A DNA stretch of 64,000 nt. Source: Protopterus annectens (lineage: Eukaryota > Chordata > Ceratodontiformes > Protopteridae). Shown here piece by piece: positions 23,873-35,275 of this stretch. The stretch lies in assembly GCF_019279795.1 (NCBI RefSeq), contig NC_056740.1, forward strand, positions 224,801,774 to 224,865,773, in the 5' to 3' direction. How positions within the stretch are numbered: the stretch's first letter is position 1; every line of letters starts with the position of its first letter. A model generated the notes under the pieces. It did not search any database. It saw nothing but the letters and a program-made list of their open reading frames with translations, and was not told the DNA's origin. Made by a program: the position numbers and the translations under genes.

Positions 23873-26800
23873 ATGGAATCACCTGCTGGGAGTGTGGCAA
23901 GCAATGGAGCAAAGACTAATGAAGTCGGTGAGCTCAGGAAGCTTATCGGACAGCTCACTCAACTTGTGGGGCTTTTGACCCCAGTCAGCCAATCTTTGGC
24001 CTCGTATTGACGCCTGTATTGGAACCAGGAAACCAGGAAGTGCATCGAGTGTTGAGGCGAGAGACGGGCTGTTGGTGAGGAAAATGATTCCAGAGATGTA
24101 GAAAGACGAAATGGAGCAGGATCCAGCAGTCTGGATAGTTTCTGATTTTGCTTGAAGAAACCGACCACGGACAATCTGAGCAGCCTAACAATGTTAGAAA
24201 AATGGGTGAAGGAGTTCGTTTTGGCCCTGGTGGTAGTTTAAACTCTACAGGTACAAAAAGACAATTCAGTGACTTATTCAATGTTGTTTATGATTTTGCT
24301 AGCAAAAACAACACTAATGATAAACTACAAGGAACTTTTTCTCAAAAGCTTGATGACCTGGACTATTTTTATACAAATGCAAATGTTAGAAATGGATAAC
24401 ACTTATTTAAAGTATTGTTTAGAACAGAAAATTGTGCCTAAAGGGCTTAGGGTATGCAAATACCCTAACAAGGTTGTGGAAGGTACAGAGTTTTATTTTG
24501 AACTAATAGAGGCTTTTGATAATTGTGGTTTTGATATAATGAGGGCTATCATTAAAAACAATGAGGTAGAAATAAAGAAGTTGCAAGAAACTGTAGAATG
24601 TATAAACAAGGACATTACTCATGATTTATTATTTACAGTGGATCTAAGAGAGAAGCAAATATCATAAATTATTAAATAATTTAGAAAGTAAATGTTTGGA
24701 GGTTAAAAACAGAAAATTAAACAAGATTGAGAGAGATTTAAATGAATACAAAACAAAGAAACAATACAAACCTAAGAATTGGGTGAGAAATGTTAGAAAT
24801 TATGACATTAATCACTACAGAGAACCTAACAATGACATTTCTGACAATGAATTGCCTTTAGAGAATGATTATGATGCTGCATTTCCACCTTTAAGGCGGT
24901 CTGAGAGACTTATGAACAGGGAACCTGTTACTTACAATTCAAAAACTACAAAACCAGAAACTGGGGAGCTCAGGAAAGGAGACGACCAGTCTGGGAATAA
25001 TTACAAACTGTGGTTTTAAATACAGTTATAATGATTTTAATATTTTCAATTACACAGATGTAGCAATTAACAGTAGTCATTTTGAACTATTGACAAAAGG
25101 TTTTGGTTTTATACCTAGAGAGAAAACAAATATTTTTAAACTTTTAATTGATATTAAATTATTTATTAGGAAGAAAACTTAGAATTATATTTTAAAGGAA
25201 ATGGTGTCAACATGAACAATGTAGAATTGCTAAGAGCACCTTTAATCCCCAACACACCCTCAGCTAAGAAACTTTGAATTGAGCTTGGAACATGAGCTTA
25301 GGAAAATTCTGAGTTGTCACAAAGTGCAGTCTAATTTAACAGACCCAGAGTTGAAAACTTTGAAATCATTAAGTGAGAACAAGAATATAAGAATTATGAA
25401 GCCCGATAAGGGGGGTTGTGCTTATGGATGCCATTAATTATGAGAGCAAAATGTTTGACATATTAAATGACAATACCAAATACACCAGAATATCCTTGAA
25501 TGAAATTAATATTGCCTAAGCGAATTTATGTTATTTTAAATGACTTATTAATGGATGGAGTTATTGACATGAGTACTTTTAAATATTTGCATGTAGACAA
25601 ACCGAGAATACCCTCCATATTTGGGATACCAAAGGTGCATAAAGATGAAAGTGACCCACCTTTGAGAGTGATAGTGTCAAAGGTTCGGTCACTGCACCTT
25701 TGGCCAAGTACATTGACCAGAAGATAAAAAAAGCTTGTTTGTGACAACAATGTTATTTTAAAAGATTCCTGGCATTTCTTAGGAAAACTAAATGAATCAC
25801 TTGCAAATGAAACAAAAGGTTTTGGTACCTTGGATGTGATTGACTTATTTACAAGTATACCCCATGATGTAGGCCTTGAATGGTTCAAGAAATGCTACTT
25901 GAATCCAAACTACTAGGCACAATGAGTTCAGAACTGTTTTGTTATTAATGGAGATTGTCCTAAAGAATAATTTTATATTCTTTCAGGGCAGTATTTTCGA
26001 CAAACTAAAGGTGTGGCGATGGGGCACACTGTGCTCCCACTTATGCTAACACTATAATGTCCTTCTGGGAGAATAAGTTTGTACTGAATTCAGAATATAG
26101 TAGTTTATGGAAGTTGTATGGTAGATTTCTGGACGACTTGTGTTTTTATGGGCAGGCACTCAAGATGAATTTGGTAGCTTTGTGGAATACCTAAATGGTA
26201 CCACAGAATTTTTAAAATTCACTCACAAATTCACTACTGATGAATTGAAATACCTTGATGTTAACATATCTAAAACTGAGTATGGCTTTGAGTCTAGAAT
26301 TTATAGAAAAGAGACCTTTCTAATTCTTATCTGCACTACTCAAGTTCGCACCCCCACACCAGAAAAGGAGTGTTATAAAAGGGCAATTTGTGCTTGTGTA
26401 GAATGACTTCTGATGATGCATGTTATGGTAACGAATGTAAAAACCTGAGAAACATGTTCCTGAATAGAGGCTACCCGAAGAGCTCATTGATAGAGTTTCC
26501 AAAGAAGTCAGTGATGGGAGGAAGGGAAGGTTTGCCCCTGTATTGGGTAAAATTGAAGATGGTGCAACTCAACAAGTCACAAAACAAGAAAGTAGATGGG
26601 TTAAATAATGAATTCAGATCAGGTATCATTACCACATATGATGGACAAGCTGGTGTGATCAAAAGAATTTTGACAAAGAGTGGATTAACTTTTCTAAAGT
26701 TTCTGACTTAAATCACATTTTCCAGGGTGAAATAAAACATATTTATAGGAAAGGGAACACCCTGAAGGATATTTTTGAAAGAGGTAGTAAAGGGAATTCA

Positions 26801-27300
26801 AGGTTAGCAGGTACAAACAAAAAAGCTGGTGTATTTAAATGTGGTGCTTGTAATTATTGTTCTTATTTGATTACTGGGGATACCATTACTTTACCTGCCA
26901 GAAATAACAAAATTTTAACTTTAAAACTTTTAATTGCAACACAAAAGGGATTATTTATGTTGGGTTATGTAAAAATGTAATGCTTTTACATTGGCAAGAG
27001 TGAAAGAAAGGTTAAGCAGAGAATTTATGAGCACACCTATGATATTCAGATAAAATGTGAAACAAATTCTCTGTACAAACACACAAAAACTTGTCCTGAA
27101 GCTGAATTTCAGTTTTTATATTAGAGGTTGTGCCAAAGGACCCCAGGGGCGTATGTGGGAGACTTTAGTTGAATACAGGGAATTATACTGGCAAGTGGTG
27201 TTGGAGGCCAGTAAATTCCTGGTTTAAATGACATGATCTCACTTGCCCCTGTATTAAAATGAGATCAGCAAAATTGTGACATTAATGTGTAATAATCCTC
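23873..27300 (+). pseudogene. PLE-B polyprotein: N-terminal region, RT, GIY-YIG; frame-broken
   Basis: The first ATG of the element (23873) begins MESPAGSVASNGAK and has a leucine-rich helix-like stretch (ELRKLIGQLTQLVGLL). Further pieces are at 24148-24399, 24269-24667 and 24696-25019 (Lys/Glu-rich, Asp-rich). RT follows: a KPDKGG block (about 25400), FGIPKVHKDESDPPLRVIVS (25620), LDVIDLFTSIP (about 25830), GVAMG (about 26010), FLDDLCF (26130), YLDVNISKTEYGF (26250). The GIY-YIG region (26920-27080) shows FYIGKSERKV and QRIYEHTYDI with the expected spacing. At least eight frame changes are seen, many of them single-base and different from copy (ii), so part of the damage may be assembly error. 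Confidence 0.82.
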
Positions 27301-27394
27301 CTTGTCAGTAGAGGGCAGTAACTCAATGCACTTCAATGTACAATGATTGTTTTTACTGGCTGTTTTTTAAAAGTTGGATGAGTATATAAAAGCA

Positions 27395-27480
27395 GTTAAT
27401 TGAATGTATTAGTGTAATCTGATGAAGTTGTGGACGAAAACGTATGGTGATTTGATTCAGCGTTATTTTTTCGAGTGAAC
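27395..27480 (+). ncRNA. Hammerhead-like motif at PLE-B 3' end (copy iii)
   Basis: CTGATGA at 27419-27425 is followed by AGTTGTGGAC and GAAAACG. This looks like the CUGAUGA-stem II-GAAA core of a hammerhead ribozyme, with GUU/GAC as a 3-bp stem II. It has one extra A on each strand compared with the canonical core, and the flanking stem I is weak (TTGAAT with ATTCAG). The same sequence lies at 23703 in copy (ii). PLEs are known to carry hammerheads; catalysis here is untested. Confidence 0.5.
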
Positions 27481-27538
27481 TGTTCGGCTTAATAAATTTG
27501 TGTGCCTACCTAGCAGTGGTTCAGGGTGCTTTGTTTCT

Positions 27539-30500
27539 GCTTTTTGAAAAAGGTGTTAGATTCACATGAACAAATAATGACATTCAGTGCAATTAAAGAT
27601 GACTTTTTTCTCCAGAAAATGAATACTAATTCTAGTAGTCTTATTTTGTGAGCTTACTAAATCAGTAGTATTATTTTCAAAAGTATCTGATCTGAAAACT
27701 TTCTCCAGAAGTCTGCTGCTGAGAGGATGACAGAGCTGCTACAAGTATACAATTAAGACAAACTACATAAAGCTATAGTAACAGAAATTACTGGGTCACA
27801 TCGGAAGCTTGGGAGGTCATTGTTAAGAAGAAAACAAGAACTGTTACATTGTTATGTAAAGCTTAGCATTAAACACCATAGCTCAGGTTATGCTGTAACA
27901 GAATAACTATGAAAAGATAACCATGTGAGGAGCCAGAATCCCATTTAAATCAAATATTTTACTGTGCACATTTTAGGAAATGAATAGATTGGCCTAAACT
28001 CTGGAGTGATATGTGTGTGTTTTTTTAAATAATTCCTGGGAAATGCTATTCAGAATTGAAGAGATATATGAGAGAAAAGTTTTAGTGACATATCAGGCTG
28101 TGGTTTGTTTAATGTCTATTGTCATGCAAAGTTGACTAATTAGTTGAATCTAGCCAAGCTGGAAATGTGAGACTCTAGCCCACTGAAGGACTGGAGATGG
28201 GAGGAGTAACTTGGCCAGGAAATGAAACTTGGAAAACTGCTCTTTGTAAAAAGCCTTTTTTATCTCAGTAATTTGTTGACACTTTTGCAAGCTTTTTTTC
28301 AGAGAATGTGTAGTAAATACATCAGTACGAACAACATTTGTAAAACTCAGTGTATACCAGTCAATGACACATGAGCTGCAGACTGTCAAATTTGGCAGTT
28401 TTTTTTCAGGTGTTCCATTCTAAGTGAATGCAAGTCTAGTCTGACAACAAATGGTAGGGCTACTTATTCTCACAATCTGTGCATTATGGGGCAGATTTAG
28501 CTTTCAAAAGGAATCACGATGGGGCAAGGATAAAAAATAAAATTAAGATTGAGTGCTTATGTTGTTTAGTCAGTTTTGGGAGACGCAGTAAATCATGGCA
28601 AGGAAAAAAAATTTTTTTTTTTTCATCATTTGCCCCTAGTGGTCTTTTAAGCTTTACATTTTTTTCTCTGCCTATGTTGTAGTTGGAGTTTTTATCCCAG
28701 GGCCACCACTGAAAAGAGGCTACCACATTCCAGTCAGACTAACAAATCAACCAAGGCAATAAATAAATAAGTCTTTTCATGGCTGCAAAGAATTTTTTTT
28801 GCTGTGAATATGGAGTATGCGCACTTTTGAATGCAAGTGAGATTTATAGGTTTATAGTTTAGTACTAGGCTAACTGCCCCTGCAAGCCATTTTAAACCTA
28901 GCCGGTTATCCCTTGTGAGACTCAAACCCTGCACCTTGTGTTTGTAAGACAAACACCTTATCCATTAAGCAACCCTCCCAACCCACACATTTTTTATTAT
29001 ATATTCAAGCTTAAAAGCATGCTACTTGAAAACCTTGACTTGTTTTATAACCATACCACTCAAGTGTACCTCAATATGAGGAATGTTCCTCATTTGGGGT
29101 CTTAAAAAGTTAATGTTCCTCAAAGTTCCACATTGAAATGGTCTATCACACAATCAAGGTTAGCACATTTTGTAACAGATATCCATGGTAAATAGAAATG
29201 AATTGCATTAATTCATTAAAAGAATTATTCCATAAGTAAAAATATTACATTTTAGTAATCCTATGAGCTTCCTAGCTGAAGTTGTTAGCAAACTGTTAGT
29301 AAGTGTTCCAGATTTTGCCAATTTGTTCCACATTATGAGAGGTAGTGTTCTTCATTTTGGAGATAGAAGGTTGAGCGTAATGTTTATAACAATATCATCA
29401 ATATTGACAAGGATAAGAGTAGGAAGGATGCTGAGTCACTGGTGCAAATAATACAGAATGACTTCCTGTGGGTGTTGCTGACAGAGTCCATGTATAAAGA
29501 GACCGACCTCCAAACATTGAGAAAGGTATACTGATGGCTGGTTTCAGTAGGCAGAATGAAATTAACATGAAAATAATTAGATATTCAGCCCATTTAGTGA
29601 TAATGGTGAGTTGAAGATCCATGGGGAATGTTGATAAAGAAGAAAAAAAGTGGCTGGCTAAGTGCAGAACATTGTAGGATCCTAGAGTAACAGAGAGTTG
29701 CCAACTATTACCTGAGATGTCTTGTCCCTCAGATAGTTGTAAAACTATACAAGTTGGCTGAACAAAAACAGTTTGATAGGAAAGTTCATATGCAAAGAAT
29801 GATCAGCTATAACAAATACATGTATTAGGTCCACAAAAGTAGTCCTTGTGAGAGTACCAGAAATTATACTGGTTAGAAATTTAACATTAACTGAACAGAT
29901 TACTGTCAGCATAGATAAATCTTTTCTAAAACCTTGTTGGTAGGGAGACCAAACACAGTTTTAGACTGTAAAATGCAGGAACTGCTCACAGAGATTTGTT
30001 TTCCAAATTTGAAACAGGATGGGAAGATTTGTCAAAATAAAATGGGTATGGATGTACAAACACTTCAGAATAATGTACCTATTACATACATGTGGATAGA
30101 GGTGGTACAGAGTCTTTGTTTCCTTTAAAGTCACATACTTCTTTAGTCTGAAAAGCAGACAAATGCATACATCTCTTACTGACTTCTCTGTTTCAATAAA
30201 TCAATGCTTATTTTCTTTTTTTTATTCTATAGGCAATATATTTAACCATGTATGTACATGTTACAGCACCTTTTCACCAGTTGTATTTATTAAATTGTGT
30301 ATTTACTTATTTTTACAGTGTAATAACATTGGACAGAATCAATGCTTTCTTGAGTTACAACTGATGTTTCACTTCTTGGATGTTTAAGGATATTCATTCT
30401 CAATGGTTCATCTATTTGTGGTCTGAAGCAATATACTTAAGACAAGAAAATCACACTGTTTTAAAATGTTATATCTCACTTCAGTATTTGTCTTTAAAAA

Positions 30501-31722
30501 AAGTTTTATTTGATTTAAAAAAAATTATTTACACAATAATTAATTAACAATTTTATGAAACTATGTACATACTGTTTACAAAGTCCATAACTAAGTACAA
30601 CAATACAAGGATTTCCCCAGGTGGTAGAAACACCTGTTTTAGTGAAACAAGTTAGTAACATTCAGCACACATTAAATGGGTTTCATATATACAGTTATAC
30701 TGACAGAATTATTTCTGAGGAATTATTTTCCTTGTTTTCTAAGGGGTTCAAATTTGTTCCCACTAAGATTCCAGACATAGCAAAAACATTGGTGGATATA
30801 CAACTCTATCTGAGAAAGTTAAATTTAAAAATAATGTTTTCTGACAAGGATGGTAAAAATTCCACCAATTGCTCTAACAAAATACTTAGAAAAAGTAGTA
30901 CTTTTAATCCCCCCCCTCTCATCCACTTATAACTGCCTTTGTTTGAAAAAACTGTTAAGGAAGATATTTATAAAATGTGGGGAGAGAAAAGAAGAACATT
31001 TTCTAATTTAAGTAGAAAGGAAAAAAGTTTATTAAATGAATTAAGAGAGGATAAGAGTATACATATCATGACGCCTGACAAGGGTGGAGGCATTATATTG
31101 TATAACTCTGAGGATTACACCAACACTATGCAGACTATTTTGTTCACTGTTGAAAATTACCATGTTCTAGGAATGAAATACATATTTCTTATCAAAGGGT
31201 GGATAGTTTTCTATATGAATATGTTATGGACCAGAGGGTTTCCAAGGAAGACTATGATTTTCTTTTGAATTTACACCCTAAAATTCCTGTTTTTTTCGGT
31301 ATACCGAAAGTACATACGAATGTTGAAAAGCCACCCTTTAGGCCTATTGTAGCAGCTGCAGGTTCTAAAACACACAACCTGGCTGTATATGTTGATAAAA
31401 AAGTTAAGCATGTTGTAGAGCAGTTCCCACATTTGGTAAAGGACTCCTGGGACTTCCTTGGTCAACTTAAAAGTGACTTGTGGTGTCCAAATTGTATTTT
31501 CTTTACTATAGATGTTCCGGATTTGTTTTCCTGTATTCCTAAACAGGAAGGTTTAAGCTTCTTTGAAGAAGTGCTTTTTACTTGTTCTTTTTTGCCCCCT
31601 GGTGAGATTAGTTTAATATGTGAACTTATGGGTCTCATTTTGGAAAACAACTATATATATTTTGAGGGGGAATATTTTCAACAGGTAAAGGGAGTGGCGA
31701 TGGGAGCTGCCTGTGCCCCTTT
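27539..31722. repeat. Direct repeat X', second copy (4.18 kb)
   Basis: Second copy of the segment at 16463-20641, beginning exactly at the 3' end of PLE-B and continuing without a break into the rest of PLE-A at 31723. The few differences (for example ACTAGGCTAACTGCCCCTGC against ACTAGGTTAACTGCCCTTGC in the SINE) show that the copies are nearly the same age. Confidence 0.95.
28844..28985 (-). mobile_element. tRNA-headed SINE with CR1 tail, copy 2 (in X')
   Basis: Same SINE as at 17764-17906, copied by the duplication of X and not by independent insertion. It keeps the A/B-box-like head and the CCTAGTACTAAACTATAAACC tail. Confidence 0.82.
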
Positions 31723-32893
31723 GTATGCAAATTTAGTTTTGTTAGGTTGGGAAAGAGAACGTCTTTAAAAGTGAGTTTTTTTCTAATGTATTATTTTACA
31801 GTAGGTTTTTGGATGATATTTTTATTTTATGGAAAGGAACTTTGGAATCCATACCATTATTCATCCAATATTTAAATGAGACTACTAATTTTTTAAAATT
31901 CACTTTTGATTTTCATGAACAAGAAATTAATTATCTAGACACCAAGATAATAAAGGACCAGAATAAATTTATTTCTAGAATTTATCGTAAAAAAACCTTT
32001 TGTAACAGTTACTTACATTTTGATAGTCATCATCCTATATTCCAAAAGAAAAGCATTATTAAAGGTCAGGCCATCAGGGTTGCCAGAATGACATCTTCAA
32101 AAAATTATGTAATTCAGGAATTTGTATATTTGAAGGACACGTTCCTTTAAAGAGGCTACCCTGGTGAGTTTATTGACACCATTCTAACAGGAGTATTGGA
32201 TGATTGGGGTAAAAGGTATATACCATTGTTGGGAAAGGGACTTAATAAAATCAACAACACCATGACATTTATTGAGAATGAGAACAAAACTGATTTTCAA
32301 CAGGCATGTGTTGTTCAATATAGTCCCTTGTATCACCAAGTGAAAGAAATATTATGTAAAAATTGGAATATTTTTAAAACCAACAGTGAAGTTTTCCAGG
32401 TAGTAGGTGATAAACCTATTTTTTCAACTAAAATAGGACCTAATATAAAGTCAGTCCTGGAAAGGGGAACCAACAATCAAGGTATACAAGGTGAAGTTTA
32501 ATGGGAGCAGGCCTTGTGGCAGATGCTCCTATTGTTCATATATTTTACAGGATAGTTCTATTAACATTAATAATCAAGACAAAAGTTTTGCATTTTTGAG
32601 AAGTGGTAATTGCCTTTCCAGTAAGCTGGTATACATTGCTAGGTGTAACATTTGTACATCATTTTAAGTTGGAAAGATGGAGAGGTTATTCAAAACAATG
32701 TGCTGACTTTTGTGGTTTTAAATTTGCTATCCTTGGTCTTGTTTACATTGAAGCTGGGGGGGGGGATTGGCAAAATGTCTTAAACAAAAAAGAACTATTA
32801 TGGCAATTAAGACTAGCTGCAAACTTCCCTCCAGGCTTAAATGACCATTTGACCATCCTGCCAATTTTGAAAGAAAAGGCAGGACAGGTTTGA
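30621..32893 (+). pseudogene. PLE-A RT + GIY-YIG coding region, frame-broken
   Basis: In order: an N-terminal segment (30621-30932), DKGGGIILYNSEDY (30939-31268), RT in one 189-codon frame from 31199 with FFGIPKVHT (residues 32-40), PFRPIV (46-51), FTIDVPDLFSCIP (102-114, catalytic Asp 105) and GVAMGAACAPLYANL (about 165-179). A frameshift at 31768 precedes the FLDDIFILWKG box (31807). Then comes YLDTKII (31938), a linker (32196-32501), and a GIY-YIG half-domain with KLVYIARCN and, after an in-frame stop, VGKMERLFK (32617-32690). Frame breaks make it inactive as written. Confidence 0.87.
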
Positions 32894-33162
32894 ATGGTTT
32901 ACTATTTAATATATACTTATTAAAATAATAAAAAAAGTTATTGTGTGGGGTTGTTTAATATGCCTTTGCAATGATGAAAATTTTGATTAAATCTCTTTTT
33001 TGTTGTAAAATGTATAATATACAATTAATAGAGCAAGTTGTTAGTGTTGGTTTTAACTAACATGTACTTAATATTAATGAATTGAGTTGGATATTCATGA
33101 ACTGATGATACATTGTTCAATTATTGGGGGAATGGAGAACCAATCACTGTAAAGTATGTAGT

Positions 33163-33255
33163 ATTTAAATTTATTCTGTTTGATTTTTTATTGTTCTGAT
33201 GAAGTCAACTGGTATTGACAAAAGCGCTAAACCTTATCTGCAATAAATTTTATCT
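33163..33255 (+). ncRNA. Hammerhead-like motif at PLE-A 3' end
   Basis: CTGATGA at 33196-33202, then A, then a perfect 5-bp stem GTCAA...TTGAC with loop CTGGTA, then AAAAGCGC. The outer strands AAATTTATT (33168-33176) and AATAAATTT (33242-33250) can pair over 9 bp as a closing stem. Canonical hammerheads have GAAA after stem II; here it is AAAA, so this copy is either decayed or not catalytic. Confidence 0.45.
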
Positions 33256-33350
33256 GAGGACTCACAACATTAGTGCTCCTTCTTTTGGTTTTCAAGTTTT
33301 TCATCTGAGCACTATTGCACCACTTTTTTGGTTTTAAAGTCCATAACTAA

Positions 33351-33721
33351 ATTTAAAACATTTCTAATATAATTAATACTTTCTAGTAAGCTTTGTAATT
33401 TTTCTCAAGCTAATAATTTATGTTTCACATTTTTAGTTCTCATTCTTATAAGTATTTCGTTATTACACACTGATTTTGCTAAACAGATAAATTCATTATT
33501 GAATGAGATAATAGTCTTAGTTTTACGCTTTTGTTTTTGTAATGTTTTTTTCTAACCATTGCTAAAATACTCCAAAGAAGAGGTATTTGTGATACTGGAA
33601 TAATTTCAGGTATAGGTGCATTAAATAATATAAGATAATCTGTGATGTTACACTTATCTGACCACAAAACTCTACAAATGTTTCTGATGTCAGTCCAAAA
33701 TGGAAGAACTATTTTACTCGC
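33351..33721 (-). mobile_element. L1/Tx1-like LINE, C-terminal coding fragment
   Basis: Reading leftward from 33720: LPFWTDIRNICRVLW, then NAPIPEIIPVSQIPLLW and ILAMVRKKHYKN. This has the length and style of the C-terminal 'FW..I.....' region of L1/Tx1-type LINE ORF2. It stops at 33351, the edge of the PLE-A TSD. With 40077-40420 it forms one split element: the Cys-rich part upstream there and this part downstream here. Stops are few, but the 3' end could not be located beyond PLE-A. Confidence 0.6.
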
Positions 33722-33723
33722 CA

Positions 33724-34388
33724 TACCCAATAGAACCAAGATGCTCTCCTCCAAAAAAGGAACCCAATCTGGTGGTCCCCTGCCATAAACAAACTCTACA
33801 ACAGAAGAAGGAAACTGATGTGGAATAAGGTGAAGTCCCAAGACTGGAAAAACTCCCTTATCAGCCTCAACAAAAAGTTGAGATCCCTCATCAAATCCAC
33901 TAAACCTAGCTATCAAAACAGAATTGCAGCAGACAGTAAAGACAACCACAAGACCTTCTATATTTATGCAAAGAATCTTCACGGCAATACCCAGATTTGC
34001 TCTGAACTACTGCACAATGGTAGCTCCTATACTGAGCCAACAGATATTGCCAATATATTGTCTGACAGATTCAGTGCCAACTTTACCCCCCAAAGAACCA
34101 ATCACAATACCAGTAGACTGCCAGGCACCCAGTATTACTGCTGCACAGGTTAAAACAGCACTGTTCAAGGCCAAGAATACAGCTTCTGTGGGACCTGACA
34201 ATATTCCTGGCTGTGTTCTACATGAACTACATAGTGAACTGGCACCTCACCTGTGTGCCCTGTTTAATCACAGCCTCACCTCAGGCTCTCTCCCTACCAA
34301 ATGGCGCACTGCTACAGTCATTCCTCTCCACAAAGGAGGAGTGACTACAGACCCTGAGAACTATTGTTATGGAATGCATCATCATGGT
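33724..34388 (+). mobile_element. CR1 LINE copy E, fragment
   Basis: CR1 linker and start of RT on the plus strand: NRIAADSKDNHK, NTQICSELLHNG, ANILSDRFSANF, then GPDNIPGCVLHEL, TVIPLHKGG and a damaged fingers motif (ENYCYGMHHHG, where other copies read NYRPISLTSLVCKAMERIIM). It is cut at about 34388, where the 5' monomer of CR1-B begins. It is diverged from copy B, so it is an older copy or a different CR1 subfamily. Confidence 0.88.
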
Positions 34389-34930
34389 TCTTACTGAAAT
34401 TGGTACACCTTGTTTGCTGTAGCATAGACTAGATCCAGGCCTGCTGAATCTAGCTTTGTTTGTATAACTTGAGCACTAATCCAGGCATTCTTTAAAGTAT
34501 TCAATTGTATTTATTACTGCTTGGTAGTAACTTGATTAAAGTGTAGCTATCATTCTAAGTCTTTTGGATTAAGCATTTGGGCTTCAGACCAGTTGTTTTA
34601 CATCAGGAAGGTTTGCGGCCTGCACTGTGGTGGCAGGACAGGTAGCTTACATCCTTCTAAGTTGTGAACTGCTGATCGAGGGCTCAGTGTCTGTTATTCT
34701 AAAAGTGTATTAGTTCTGGTTTAAGCACTTGGGCTTCAGGCCAGTTATTTTACATTAAGAAGGTTCATGGTCTGCACTCTTGTGGGAGGAGAGGCTGGAC
34801 TCTGCCCTTCTGAGCTGGGAATTTCTGGTTAAAGGCTTATAGTGCCTGCATATTTGAACTGTTTCTTACTGAAATTGGTACACCTTGTTTGCTGTAGCAT
34901 AGACTAGATCCAGGCCTGCTGAATCTAGCT
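34389..34930 (+). repeat. 475-bp monomers in the CR1-B 5' region
   Basis: One full monomer and the start of the next: CTTACTGAAATTGGTACACC occurs at about 34392 and 34867, and GAATCTAGCTTT at 34446 and 34921 (period 475). Identical in plan to CR1-A. After the second start the sequence switches to unique 5' UTR leading to ORF1, with TTTCAATTATAAAGG about 35 bp before the ORF1 ATG. Confidence 0.85.
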
Positions 34931-35275
34931 TTATTTGTATGCTTGTTGTTTGTTTGCTTGTTATTTCCCTGAAACGCTAATTCCACCTAAAATGTGGCTT
35001 TTCAGTGCTTCTGTGGATCCCTAGTGATATCTGCATTGCTTACTGTACTTATTTCCTTGTTTCACTTGAAAGAAAGTTACTGTTTGTCATTTTTGTATTT
35101 AAGTTACCTGTAATACATTGCATTTAAGTTACCTGGCACTTGCTCACTAAAGCAATTATATAAGTCAGCACTAAAATATTAAAAGCACTACACCTTCATA
35201 AACTCCCCTTGAGTACCTCATTCCCCATTGGCCCTTTTTTTTCAATTATAAAGGAATTCCCAATACTATCCTAGC

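Larger units (their letters stand above)
23821..27538 (+). mobile_element. PLE-B copy (iii), essentially full length (3.7 kb)
   Basis: Runs from TGCTACTGGTTTGTTTTGC to the same 3' terminus as copy (ii) (GGTGCTTTGTTTCTGC at 27538). It contains an N-terminal ORF region, Penelope-type RT and a GIY-YIG endonuclease region, then a ~250-bp 3' UTR with the ribozyme-like core. Because copy (ii) precedes it in the same orientation, (ii)'s 3' end can serve as an upstream pLTR-like segment. The element resembles the Neptune group of vertebrate PLEs; that subgroup call is from memory of motif style, not a tree. Confidence 0.88.
30598..33335 (+). mobile_element. PLE-A, 5'-truncated Penelope-like element with 15-bp TSD
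   Basis: The element lies between AAAGTCCATAACTAA at 30583-30597 and at 33336-33350. That 15-bp repeat is the target-site duplication and fixes both ends. Length is about 2.74 kb. It encodes Penelope-type RT and a GIY-YIG domain, then a 3' UTR with the CTGATGAAG core. Compared with PLE-B it lacks an N-terminal ORF section, so it is 5'-truncated. PLE-A and PLE-B are distinct families, clearly homologous only at protein level. Confidence 0.93.
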
